From Planctomycetota bacterium (GTDB lineage: Bacteria > Planctomycetota > J058), in NCBI GenBank assembly GCA_023954375.1, contig JAMLIC010000061.1:1-51084 (forward strand): a stretch of DNA of 51,084 bases, given 5' to 3'. Made by a program: the position numbers and the translations under genes. This document shows, piece by piece, positions 31,991 to 40,223 of this stretch. The notes under the pieces were generated by a model that was not told the DNA's origin, did no database searches, and saw only the letters and a list, made by a program, of their open reading frames with translations. Every line of letters begins with the position of its first letter. Position 1 is the first letter of the stretch.

Positions 31991-32874
31991 GCGATCCAGA
32001 CCCGGCGCCCGACTCGATCGCGATGGGCCGCGAGGTCGACCTGCAGGTCGAGCCCGCCGACCACGCCGAGCGGCTCGACCACTTCCTCGCCCGGCGCGTG
32101 CGCACGCTCCCGCGCACGCTCCTGCAGCGGCTGATCCGCGAGGGGCACGTGCGCCTCGACGGCCGCCCGGCGACCCGGCCGGCGCAGCGGGTCGGCCCGG
32201 CGCGGCGCGTCCGGCTGACGGTCCCGCCGGCCGAGCCCGACGAGCCGCCGCTGCGCCTCCCGCCCGCGCGCGTGCTCCTGCACGACGCGTGGCTCCTCGC
32301 CGTCGACAAGCCGGCGGGCTACCCGGTCGTGGCCAACCTGGCCCGCGCCGGCGAGGACGTCGTGCGCGCCGCGCGCCGCCTCCTCGACGACCCGGGCGCG
32401 TTCGTCGGCCCCTGCCACCGCCTCGACCGCGACACGAGCGGCGTCCTCCTGCTCGCCCTGCGGCCGGACGCGGCGGCGACCATGGCCCGCGCCTTCGTCG
32501 ACGGCCGGGTCCGCAAGACCTACGCCGCCGTCGTCGAGGCCCCGCCCGACCCGCCGCGAGGCGTCGTCGACCTGCCCATCCACGCCCCCGGCGACGGCCT
32601 GGCGCGGATCGACCCGGCCGGCAAGCCGGCGCGGACACGCTACCGCACCGTCCGCGCCGACGACGCGGGCGCGCTCGTCCTCCTGCGCCCGCTCACCGGC
32701 CGCACCCATCAGCTGAGGTTGCACCTCGCCGCGCTGGGGCGGCCCATCCGCGGCGATCGCATCCACGGCGGCGCGCCGGCCGACCGCCTGCACCTCCACG
32801 CGACGTCGCTCCGCTTCCCGCACCCCGCCAACGGGGAGGCCGTCCGGCTCCGCGCGCCACCCCCCTGGACGTGA
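31987..32874 (+). CDS. RluA/RluD-family pseudouridine synthase
   Basis: 295 residues. GTG start overlaps the previous stop (GTGA). An N-terminal S4-type RNA-binding region (about 20-75: ERLDHFLARRV, LLQRLIREGHVRLDG) is followed by the catalytic domain. The signature HRLDRDTSGVLLLA contains the catalytic Asp, and RTHQLRLHLAALGRPIRGD is the standard C-terminal block. It isomerises specific uridines in rRNA or tRNA; the exact target cannot be told from sequence (RluA, C and D share these motifs). Unlike the preceding operon members, all checked catalytic residues are intact. Confidence 0.93.
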   Translation: MSDPDPAPDSIAMGREVDLQVEPADHAERLDHFLARRVRTLPRTLLQRLIREGHVRLDGRPATRPAQRVGPARRVRLTVPPAEPDEPPLRLPPARVLLHDAWLLAVDKPAGYPVVANLARAGEDVVRAARRLLDDPGAFVGPCHRLDRDTSGVLLLALRPDAAATMARAFVDGRVRKTYAAVVEAPPDPPRGVVDLPIHAPGDGLARIDPAGKPARTRYRTVRADDAGALVLLRPLTGRTHQLRLHLAALGRPIRGDRIHGGAPADRLHLHATSLRFPHPANGEAVRLRAPPPWT

Positions 32875-32963
32875 CCCGGCAGGGGTTGCGAGCGGCCGCG
32901 CCGTTCTCCAGACTAGGGCTCGGCCGCCGCCAGACGCGCGACCGGGCCGGCCTGGAGCACCCC

Positions 32964-33314
32964 TTGAGCACGCCCTCGACCCCGAACGAGACCCCCGGCC
33001 GCCGCGCCGCCCGCTCGGCGCTGGCGCAGGCCGACCTGGCGCGGCGCCTCGGGCGCCTGCCGCTCCCGCCCGAGGCCATCCCGCGGCTCGTGCGCTTCGT
33101 CGAGGACGAGGTGCACGCGGCCCTCGAGGCGCGCGCGGCCGAGGGCTTCACGGCGGCCGAGGTGGAGGCGGCGGGCGGCGACGCGGCGCTGCTCGAGGCG
33201 CTCGAGCGCCGGCGCGCCGAGCGCGAGCGGCTGGCCGGCCTGCGCCGGGCCGGCCTCGACCGGCTGGACCGGGCCGAGCTGGAGCAGGTCCTCGAGCAGG
33301 CCAGGAGGGGGTGA
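32964..33314 (+). CDS. Small protein homologous to the C-terminus of the next gene product
   Basis: 116 residues. TTG start (LSTPSTPNETPG) chosen because GGAG lies 7 nt upstream and no ATG or GTG suits. The protein is helical and Arg/Glu/Ala-rich. Its segment LGRLPLPPEAIPRL with VEDEVHAALEARAA, and its C-terminal RRAGLDRLDRAELEQVLEQA, align with the last 100 residues of the FHA protein encoded next (VEGLALPGAVRARL, LEDAVTREALARAA, TLGLADLDASELDRLLEAA). It is thus a stand-alone copy of that domain. It overlaps the FHA gene by GTGA. Function unknown; domain-domain association with its neighbour is plausible. Confidence 0.7.
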   Translation: MSTPSTPNETPGRRAARSALAQADLARRLGRLPLPPEAIPRLVRFVEDEVHAALEARAAEGFTAAEVEAAGGDAALLEALERRRAERERLAGLRRAGLDRLDRAELEQVLEQARRG

Positions 33315-34429
33315 GCGTGTTCCTGCAGTTCCTCAACGGCGGCCGCGATCAGGAGGTCGAGGACCTCAACCCGCAGGCCTCGCTCGTCCTCGGCAGCGCC
33401 GGCGACGCGCACATCCGCGTCGGCGACCCTGGCATCGAGGGGCGGCACTGCCAGGTCTACCCGGCGCAGGGGTCGTTCTGGCTCCAGGACCTCGGGGCCG
33501 GCAACACGATCCTGCACATGAAGCGCCTCAAGGGGACGACCGAGGGCCTCAAGGCGGGCGACATCTTCATCATCGGCACGACCTTCGTGAAGTTCTGGAC
33601 CGAGCGGCCCGCCGTCGGCGGGGGCGGCGGCGGCGCTGCGGCGCCGGCCGCCGACCCGGGGCTCGAGCGCGAGCTCGCGGCGGCGCGCACGAAGGCCGAG
33701 GAGGCCGGGCGCGACCTCGAGCAGGCGCGGCAGGAGCTCGAACGCGCCCAGGGCGAGGCCGAGGCCGCCCGCGCGAAGGCGGAGCAGGCCGAGGGCGAGC
33801 TCGAGCGCCTGCGCGGCGAGCGCGAGCGCCTCGACGAGCAGCGGCAGGAGGCGGAGCGCGCCCGCGACGAGCTGCAGGGGCGCATCGCCGGCGCCGAGGC
33901 CGAGGCCGCGGCGGCGAAGGCCGAGGCCGAGGCGGCGGCCGCCCGGGCGAAGGCCGAGGCCGAGGAGGAGGCCGCGCGCGCGAAGGCGGCGGCCGAGGCC
34001 GAGCTGGCGGCCGGGCGCGAGGCGCTCGAGCGCGAGCAGGCCGAGGGGAAGGCGGCGCTCGAGGCCACGCGCGCCGAGCTCGAGGCGCTGCGCGCCGAGG
34101 CGGCCGTGCGCGGGCGCGACCGGCTGGCGGCCCTGCGTGACGGGGGCGACCTCGCCGCGCTGGTCGAGGGGCTGGCGCTCCCCGGCGCCGTGCGCGCCCG
34201 GCTCGAGGCGGCGCTCGAGGACGCGGTGACCCGCGAGGCGCTGGCGCGCGCGGCGGGGCCGGTCGTCCCGCTGCGCGGGCTGCGCGTGCCCGGGTGCGAG
34301 CGCGACCTCGAGGCGGAGCTCGGCGCCGCCCGACGCCGCGCCGAGCACGTGGCGGCGGCCCGGACGCTGGGCCTCGCGGACCTCGACGCGAGCGAGCTCG
34401 ACCGGCTCCTCGAGGCGGCCAGGGGCTGA
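33311..34429 (+). CDS. FHA-domain coiled-coil protein
   Basis: 372 residues, GTG start overlapping the previous stop. An FHA-like domain spans about 1-95: QASLVLGSAGDAHIRVGDPG, IEGRHCQVYP, QDLGAGNTI. The phosphothreonine-contacting Arg of the GR motif is Ser here and the SRxH motif reads GRHC, so binding may be altered. Residues about 120-270 form an uninterrupted Ala/Glu/Arg/Lys coiled coil (patterns AKAEAEAAAARAKAEAEEE). The last 100 residues are a helical domain duplicated in the preceding small protein. No signal peptide. It probably oligomerises and reads phosphorylated partners; the Thr-motif array of the next gene product is the obvious candidate. Confidence 0.85.
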   Translation: MSVFLQFLNGGRDQEVEDLNPQASLVLGSAGDAHIRVGDPGIEGRHCQVYPAQGSFWLQDLGAGNTILHMKRLKGTTEGLKAGDIFIIGTTFVKFWTERPAVGGGGGGAAAPAADPGLERELAAARTKAEEAGRDLEQARQELERAQGEAEAARAKAEQAEGELERLRGERERLDEQRQEAERARDELQGRIAGAEAEAAAAKAEAEAAAARAKAEAEEEAARAKAAAEAELAAGREALEREQAEGKAALEATRAELEALRAEAAVRGRDRLAALRDGGDLAALVEGLALPGAVRARLEAALEDAVTREALARAAGPVVPLRGLRVPGCERDLEAELGAARRRAEHVAAARTLGLADLDASELDRLLEAARG

Positions 34430-37400
34430 TGGCCAAGAAGAAGAAGGGCTTCTTCGGCCTGTTCGGCAAGGGCAAGGACGAGCCCGAGACGCCGTCCGGC
34501 GGGGACGAGGGCGGCGAGCTCACCATGGCCCCGGGCTACGCCGGCCAGGGGGACGGGGGCGACCTGACGATGGCCCCCGGCTACGCCCCCAAGGGGAAGG
34601 GGCCGGACCAGGGCGAGATCGGCCACGTGAGCTTCGGCACCGGCCGCCACGCGCGGCCGGCGCCCTCCAGCTTCGACGAGGAGGCGGCCGGCCGCACGAT
34701 CGCCCCCGACTACGCCGACGACGACGTGGGCGCGGGCGAGCTGACCATGGCCCCGGGCTACGCCGGGGCCGACCTCGCGCCTCCGCCCGGCGCCCGCGGC
34801 GGCAAGCCGGGCAGGCCCGCGCCCGTCGCCGACCCGTTCGCCGACCTCGGCGCGGGCGAGCTGACCATGGCCCCCGGCTACGCCGGCGGCGACCTCTCCC
34901 CCCCGCCCGGCGCCCGCGGCGGCAAGCCGGCCAGGCCCGCGCCCGCCGACCCGTTCGCCGACCTCGGCGCGGGCGAGCTGACCATGGCCCCCGGCTACGC
35001 CGGCGGCGACCTCTCCCCCCCGCCCGGCGTGGCGCGCGGCGGCGCGCCCGACCCGTTCGCGGACCTCGGCCCCGGCGCGGCGCCGGGCGCGGACCCGTTC
35101 GGAGACCTGGGGTCGAGCGACCTCACGATGGCCCCCGGCTACGCGGGCAAGAAGGCGCCGCCCGACCCGTTCGCCGACCTCGGCGCCGGCGACCTCACCA
35201 TGGCCCCCGGCTACGCCGGCGCCGCCCCGGGTGGCACGCCCCCGTCGGGCACGGTGCCGCCCGACCCGTTCGCCGACCTCGGCGCCGGCGACCTCACCAT
35301 GGCCCCCGGCTACGCCGGCGCCCCGGGCGCCAAGGCGCCGTCGGGCGCGCCGATGGCCGACCCGTTCGCCGACCTCGGCGCCGGCGACCTCACCATGGCC
35401 CCCGGCTACGCCGCGGGGGCCCCGGGCAAGGCGCCCGCCGGGGGGCGGCCGGGCGACCCGTTCGTGGCGCTGGGCCCGGGCGACCTCGGCCCCGGCGACC
35501 TGCCCAGGCCGGCGCAGCGGCCGCCGACGGGCGCGCAGCCCGACCCCTTCGGGAGCGACGCCTTCGACATCGAGCTCGAGCCGGCGCCGTCCAGCGGCCC
35601 GGCGATCGACGAGGACGCGTTCTCGTTCGAGCCCGCCGCGCCGGGGGTCCCGCCGCCCGGGCCGCGCCCGGCGCCGGCGACGGGGTCGCTCGAGGGCGAG
35701 CCCTTCGACCCCTTCGGCCCGGCGCTGCTCGACGACCCGTTCGCGCAGGCGAGCGTGCCGGCGACCACGCCGCCGCCGGCCACGCCCGCGGCGGCCGCGG
35801 CCGACGACGACGACGACTTCCGCGGCGAGCGGACGATGGTCGACCTGACGACCGACGTCGACGAGCTCGCCACGCTCAAGGCGACCGACGAGCTCGCGGT
35901 CGAGCCCGCGCTCGAGGGGCTCCTCGAGGTGGGCGAGGCCGTGGTCGCCCCGCCCCCGGCCTTGCCGGCGGCGCCGCCGCCGTTCGCCGCCCCGCCGCCG
36001 CGTCCGGCCGCGCGGGCGCGGCCCCTGTTCCAGACGACCCGGCCCGAGCCCGGCGGGGCGCGCCACGTGGGCGCGGCCGCCGAGGTCGTGCTCGACGCCG
36101 AGCGCGGGCTCGTGTTCGCGCCGCGCGTCGACGGCGGCTGGACCGGCGTGCCGGCCGGCTTCGCCGTCCTGAGCGACGGCGCGGTCGTCGGCCGCGGGCG
36201 CGTCGAGGGCCGCGACGTCGTCGTCACGGCGCCGGCGGCGCCGCACGAGGGCGAGCTCCGCCTGCCGCCGCTCCCCGAGGGGGTGAAGGTCGACCGCGTC
36301 ACGCGGGCGGTCCTGTGGCCGGCTGCGCTGGAGCACCAGCTCGCGTGGCGGCCGGACGGCCTCCGCCGCACGGACGCCGGGCTCGCGTTCACCCTGCCGG
36401 CCGGGACCCGCTTCGAGGACGACGGCGCCGTCGTGGGGCCCGCCCCGGCCGCGGCGGCGACCGCGCCCGAGCGCGACGCCGCGCACGGCGTCGCGCGCGC
36501 GCGCCTGGAGTACCTCGGCGTGGTCGAGGTCGTGTTCGAGGACGGCTGGTCGCGTCTGACGCTGCCCGAGGGCGCCGAGGTCGAGGCCGGGCGCCTCGTC
36601 CTGCCCGCGGCGGCGCGGCGCGGGGCCGCGCCGCCGCTCCTGCGGCCGGAGCGCCTCCGCGACGGCCGCCACGCCCTGCCGCTCCCGGCGGGGGCGGCGC
36701 GCGCGGGCGACGCGCTGTGGGTCCCGCCGGCGGCCGCCGCGCCGTGCGGGCTGGGCGAGCCGTGGGCCGACCACGACGGCGACGTCGTGGAGACGCGCCG
36801 GTACGCCGGCGTGCGCGAGGAGGTCCTCTCCGACGGCTGGACGCGGCTCGAGCTGCCCGACGGCGCGACCGTCGAGCCCGGCGACCCGGCGCGGGTCGTC
36901 GTGCCGGCGGAGTACGCCGGCCTGGGCGACGCCGCGGCGCTGTTCGAGCTCGAGCGCCTGCCCGACGGGCGGCTGACGTTCGACCTGCCGGCGGGCGCCG
37001 AGGCGCTGGGCCGGCGGGTCCTCGTGCCGCCGCCGGGGGCGGCGCCCGCGCCGGTCACGCCGCGTCCGGCCGCGCCGGCGAAGGCCGTCGAGCCGGCGAA
37101 GGCCGTCGAGCCGCCGGAGGCCGTCGAGCCGGCGAAGGCCGTCGAGCCGCCGGCCGAGAAGCACCCCGAGCCGCCGTCGCGGAAGATGAAGGCGCTCGAC
37201 ATGTTCCGCAAGGACAAGAAGCCGAAGGACGACACGATCACCTTCGACGGCGTCCTGCGGAGCGAGTCGGCCGCGAGCGGCGGCGCCGTCGCGGCCGACG
37301 TCCCGGCGGGCGAGGACGCGGCCCGGGTCGTGGTCGAGGAGCCGGTCGCGGTCGCCGCGACCCTGGCGCCCGCCGAGCAGGAGGCGGAGGCGGCGGCCGA

Positions 37401-37641
37401 GCCCGCCACCGACACCACCCCGGCGGCCGACGCTCCGGGGGCCGACGGCCCGGCAAGCGACGCCCCTGTCGACGACGCCCCGGCCGCCGAGGTCGCCAGC
37501 GACGAGCCCGCCGCGGACGCGAGCGACGTCGGCCCGGTCGACGACCCGAACGGGGGCCCGGACGGGAGCGAGGGCGAGGCGCGCAAGACGGGCCGCCGCC
37601 GGCGCAAGAAGGGCAAGAAGGGCGAGGACGGCGACGCATGA
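34429..37641 (+). CDS. Large repeat scaffold with nine LTMAPGYA motifs
   Basis: 1070 residues, ATG overlapping the previous stop (ATGA). The N-terminus MAKKKKGFFGLFGKGK is polybasic-aromatic, suited to a membrane surface or protein contact. Residues about 28-330 carry nine (E/D)LTMAPGYA motifs plus one variant (TIAPDYA), mostly separated by DPFADLGAG and Pro/Gly linkers; a related ERTMVDLT follows near 470. Residues about 545-870 hold at least two clear copies, perhaps three, of a beta-rich module with DGW(S/T)RL(T/E)LP and LPAGA blocks. Then comes an Ala/Glu/Asp-rich disordered stretch and a basic tail (GRRRRKKGKKG). No family is recognised. The repeated Thr in a fixed context next to an FHA protein suggests a phosphorylatable scaffold, which is inference. 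Confidence 0.8.
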   Translation: MAKKKKGFFGLFGKGKDEPETPSGGDEGGELTMAPGYAGQGDGGDLTMAPGYAPKGKGPDQGEIGHVSFGTGRHARPAPSSFDEEAAGRTIAPDYADDDVGAGELTMAPGYAGADLAPPPGARGGKPGRPAPVADPFADLGAGELTMAPGYAGGDLSPPPGARGGKPARPAPADPFADLGAGELTMAPGYAGGDLSPPPGVARGGAPDPFADLGPGAAPGADPFGDLGSSDLTMAPGYAGKKAPPDPFADLGAGDLTMAPGYAGAAPGGTPPSGTVPPDPFADLGAGDLTMAPGYAGAPGAKAPSGAPMADPFADLGAGDLTMAPGYAAGAPGKAPAGGRPGDPFVALGPGDLGPGDLPRPAQRPPTGAQPDPFGSDAFDIELEPAPSSGPAIDEDAFSFEPAAPGVPPPGPRPAPATGSLEGEPFDPFGPALLDDPFAQASVPATTPPPATPAAAAADDDDDFRGERTMVDLTTDVDELATLKATDELAVEPALEGLLEVGEAVVAPPPALPAAPPPFAAPPPRPAARARPLFQTTRPEPGGARHVGAAAEVVLDAERGLVFAPRVDGGWTGVPAGFAVLSDGAVVGRGRVEGRDVVVTAPAAPHEGELRLPPLPEGVKVDRVTRAVLWPAALEHQLAWRPDGLRRTDAGLAFTLPAGTRFEDDGAVVGPAPAAAATAPERDAAHGVARARLEYLGVVEVVFEDGWSRLTLPEGAEVEAGRLVLPAAARRGAAPPLLRPERLRDGRHALPLPAGAARAGDALWVPPAAAAPCGLGEPWADHDGDVVETRRYAGVREEVLSDGWTRLELPDGATVEPGDPARVVVPAEYAGLGDAAALFELERLPDGRLTFDLPAGAEALGRRVLVPPPGAAPAPVTPRPAAPAKAVEPAKAVEPPEAVEPAKAVEPPAEKHPEPPSRKMKALDMFRKDKKPKDDTITFDGVLRSESAASGGAVAADVPAGEDAARVVVEEPVAVAATLAPAEQEAEAAAEPATDTTPAADAPGADGPASDAPVDDAPAAEVASDEPAADASDVGPVDDPNGGPDGSEGEARKTGRRRRKKGKKGEDGDA
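34731..35065. repeat. Tandem 117-120-bp DNA repeats
   Basis: The segment beginning CGCGGGCGAGCTGACCATGG recurs at 34731, 34851 and 34968 (120- and 117-bp spacing) with near-identical sequence between copies. More diverged units continue to about 35420. They encode the LTMAPGYA units and indicate recent internal expansion. Confidence 0.85.
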
Positions 37642-39080
37642 GCGGAGCGGCGCGCGCGGCCAAGGTCCTCGTCGCCCTCGCGGCGACGGTCGCCGGGACG
37701 CTCGGGGGGGCGGCCGCGCCCGCGCGCGCCAACGAGTCCCCGCTCGGCTACATCGAGATGCCCGTGAGCGAGGACGGGACCTGGGTCCTGTCGAGCCCGC
37801 CCGGCTCCGGGCGCAACTGGGGCACGCCCGTCTTCGTGCGGCACCTGATCATGGTGGCGAAGGAGTGGCGGCGCCGGCACCCCAACGGGCCGTTCCTGCG
37901 CATCGGCGACATGTCGAAGCCCGACGGGACCGACTTCCCGCCGCACAAGACGCACAAGGACGGGCTGACGGCGGACATCTTCACGTCGCCGCGGAACATC
38001 TGCCACGTCGACTTCCCCGACCAGGACCTGACCCTCGAGCTGGCGCAGCTGTTCCACGACTACGGCGCGCGGCAGATCCTCTACAACGGGCAGAAGGTCA
38101 TCGACGCCGTGTCGGTCGCCCAGCGCTGGCCGAAGCACGACGACCACTTCCACATCGTGATCGACCCGGGCCGCGTCCCGCAGGACGGCGAGGTCCTCGT
38201 CCTGCCCGAGGCGAGCGCGCGCGAGGGCGCGGTGGTCGCGGCGACGCGCCTCCAGCCCGACCGGACGGGCCTGCAGCTCGCGTGGCGGATCCTCGGCCAG
38301 GCGCGCCTCAGGAGCTACCGGGTGCTGTTCGACGACCTGCGCGACGACGACGGCGTGCTGCACGACTCGGGGCCCCTGCGCGCGGCGCGGACCACCTACG
38401 ACCTGCCGGTCGCGCTCGAGCACGGCAAGGCCTACCGGTGGCGGGTCGAGCTCGACGTGGGCGGCGAGCAGCCGATCGGCTTCGGCTGGCAGCGGCTGAC
38501 GACCGACCTGCTCGCGCCGGCGGTCGAGGCCCTCTCGCCGCGCGACGACGCGGCGGTCGACGCCCCCGCGCTCAGCTGGCGCTACCAGAAGGCCGGCGTG
38601 GCGCAGGGCTCGTTCCGCATCGAGCTCGACACCGACGCCAACCACCGGCGGATCGCCGGCACGCTGGGCCCGTTCCAGGGGGGCGCCACGAGCTACGTCC
38701 TGCGCGTCCCGCTCAAGCGCGGCAAGCGCTACTGGTGGCGGGTCGTCGTCACCTGCGCCAACGGCAACGAGGCCGCCTCCGAGTGGCACACCTTCAAGCA
38801 CGAGCCCGGCGCCGGCGAGGCCGCCACCCCGGGCGCGACGCCGACGCCGCGCGGCGGCGCCACGCCCGTGGCGCGCGCGGGCACCGTGAACGCCGACGCC
38901 CTGAACCTGCGCGCCGGCCCCGGCACCGACCACGACGTCGTCACGACGCTGCGCCGCGGCACCCTCGTGCGCGTCCTGGGCGACCCGGCGGCCGACTGGC
39001 TGCACGTCGAGGCCGACGGCCGCGACGGCCAGCCGGTGCGCGGCTACGTGGCCAGGCGGTTCGTCGAGCTCGTCGAGTAG
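37638..39080 (+). CDS. Exported LAS-type murein endopeptidase with SH3 domain
   Basis: 480 residues, ATG overlapping the previous stop. A Sec signal peptide ends near ARA-NE (about residue 34). Residues about 35-200 resemble the MepA/M74 penicillin-insensitive endopeptidase group: HKDGLTAD gives the LAS zinc motif HxxxxxxD (His about 106) and DDHFHI gives the HxH motif (about 168). NWGTPVFVRHLIMVAKEW precedes them as in the family. Two Ig/FN3-like segments (about 205-390) and a C-terminal bacterial SH3 domain (about 415-480: ADALNLRAGPGTDHDVV, GYVARRFVELV) follow and should bind the wall. It likely cleaves peptidoglycan cross-links; its place at the end of the FHA/scaffold operon suggests phospho-regulated wall remodelling. 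Confidence 0.87.
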   Translation: MSGAARAAKVLVALAATVAGTLGGAAAPARANESPLGYIEMPVSEDGTWVLSSPPGSGRNWGTPVFVRHLIMVAKEWRRRHPNGPFLRIGDMSKPDGTDFPPHKTHKDGLTADIFTSPRNICHVDFPDQDLTLELAQLFHDYGARQILYNGQKVIDAVSVAQRWPKHDDHFHIVIDPGRVPQDGEVLVLPEASAREGAVVAATRLQPDRTGLQLAWRILGQARLRSYRVLFDDLRDDDGVLHDSGPLRAARTTYDLPVALEHGKAYRWRVELDVGGEQPIGFGWQRLTTDLLAPAVEALSPRDDAAVDAPALSWRYQKAGVAQGSFRIELDTDANHRRIAGTLGPFQGGATSYVLRVPLKRGKRYWWRVVVTCANGNEAASEWHTFKHEPGAGEAATPGATPTPRGGATPVARAGTVNADALNLRAGPGTDHDVVTTLRRGTLVRVLGDPAADWLHVEADGRDGQPVRGYVARRFVELVE

Positions 39081-39934
39081 GCCTCCGCGCCGGACGACGG
39101 GATCCGGCAGGCCACGAGGAGCACGTAGGCCGCGGCCACGCCCTCGAGGACCTCCTCGAGCGCCTGGCCCCAGAACACGGTGTCGAGCCACGTGCGGTCG
39201 ATCACCTGGCTCGTGAGCAGGGTCACCGCCCACACGACCGTCAGGACCGCCCAGGCCCGGCCTCGCGCGAGGTCCCCGACCCCGCGGCGCAGGTTGCGCG
39301 CGAGGAAGGCCACGAGCACGAGGCCCACGGCGGCGAGCAGGATCGCGACCACGACCTTGGCCTCGCCCGGGACGGCCGCGGAGCGGAAGAACTTGGGCTT
39401 GGCGACGTGCTCGGCCAGGAAGCGCGGGGCGTGCATCTCGTGCTCGCGGGCCGCGTAGACGAGGAACACCCAGGCGAGCAGGGCGTGGTCGACGCGCCCG
39501 ACCCGGTCGACCCAGGCGCGGCGCGCGCAGACGACCGACGCGGAGAGCAGCAGCACCAGCGTGGTCCCCTGCACCGGGCCGTCGTCGAGGACGAGCCACC
39601 CCGTGCCGTCGAGCGCCGCGATCGGCGCCCACACGAGGACGCCCACGGCGAGCGGCGCGACCGCCTCGGCCACGAGGCGCCGGCGCGACGGCTCGGCCGG
39701 CAAGATCGGCGGGCGGTCGCGCGGGGCCAGCGGCAGCCAGGCGAGCCCGACCAGGTAGGTCAGCCCGAGGCCGACGACCGTCAGGGTGCCGGCGCGCATG
39801 AGCGGGCCGTCGAACTCCGGGCGGTGGAACGGCGGCACGAGCAGCGCGAACGCCAGGAGCAGGGCCGCGGCCGCCGCGGCGGCGACCACGCCCGGGGCCG
39901 CGGGCGGCCCGGGGAGGAGAGGGCGAACGGTCAT
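39044..39934 (-). CDS. Polytopic membrane protein, unknown function
   Basis: 296 residues. The ATG at 39934 gives an N-terminus with a Pro-rich start and then an Ala/Leu-rich helix. About eight hydrophobic segments are visible. One cytoplasmic or extracytoplasmic loop has a charged, His-rich stretch (VYAAREHEMHAPRFLAEH) that may bind metal. The 3' end overlaps the convergent endopeptidase gene by 37 bp, so the last dozen codons share DNA with the SH3 domain of that protein. A minus-strand hexamer TAACCT lies at 39991 to 39986. Family not recognised. Confidence 0.75.
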   Translation of the reverse strand: MTVRPLLPGPPAAPGVVAAAAAAALLLAFALLVPPFHRPEFDGPLMRAGTLTVVGLGLTYLVGLAWLPLAPRDRPPILPAEPSRRRLVAEAVAPLAVGVLVWAPIAALDGTGWLVLDDGPVQGTTLVLLLSASVVCARRAWVDRVGRVDHALLAWVFLVYAAREHEMHAPRFLAEHVAKPKFFRSAAVPGEAKVVVAILLAAVGLVLVAFLARNLRRGVGDLARGRAWAVLTVVWAVTLLTSQVIDRTWLDTVFWGQALEEVLEGVAAAYVLLVACRIPSSGAEAYSTSSTNRLAT

Positions 39935-40081
39935 GGCCAGCGCCTCGGCCCGACCCCTGCCCTCGGGTCGCGCGGGTGACGCGGGAGGTTACCACGGGAG
40001 CGCGACGGGCTCGCCCGCAAAGCGCAGAGCTCGAGGACTCTTCCTTCCGCTGCACGTGCTCGACCCGCCAGAGCGAGCGAT

Positions 40082-40141
40082 GGGGACGGGCGGAGCGGGA
40101 CCGTTCGTGCCGGTCCGGGACTCGCTCCGATCGCCCGCCCC
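40082..40141. ncRNA. Candidate structured element (imperfect 20-bp hairpin)
   Basis: Four consecutive helices nest around one loop: GGGG/CCCC, CGGGCG/CGCCCG, GAGCG/CGCTC and GGACCG/CGGTCC, with the 7-nt loop TTCGTGC (40104-40110). Small bulges separate the helices. It could be a small RNA, a UTR structure or a terminator. Strand is undetermined. Confidence 0.3.
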
Positions 40142-40167
40142 TCGCGAGCGCATCACTCATCGCAGGT

Positions 40168-40196
40168 AGAGGCGCGGTCGGAGCGACCGCGCCTCT
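40168..40196. terminator. 13-bp hairpin downstream of the DUF1579 gene
   Basis: AGAGGCGCGGTCG (40168-40180) pairs perfectly with 40184-40196 around GAG. It lies 28 bp beyond the stop of the minus-strand gene ending at 40224. Likely that gene's terminator; no T-run follows on the minus strand. Confidence 0.55.
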
Positions 40197-40223
40197 CGCT
40201 GTCTCATACGGGACCGACCGGGA

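Larger units (their letters stand above)
39935..40223. other. 289-bp intergenic region without a gene
   Basis: No coding frame is credible. It contains the minus-strand promoter of the membrane protein gene (TAACCT, 39991 to 39986), an imperfect long hairpin (40082-40141) and a perfect 13-bp hairpin (40168-40196). T and A are more frequent than in neighbouring gaps. Confidence 0.5.

Noticed and set aside
40082..40141. tRNA-like TTC loop
   Set aside because: The hairpin loop TTCGTGC superficially resembles a T-loop, but position 58 is not A. No anticodon arm, D arm or acceptor stem can be drawn.
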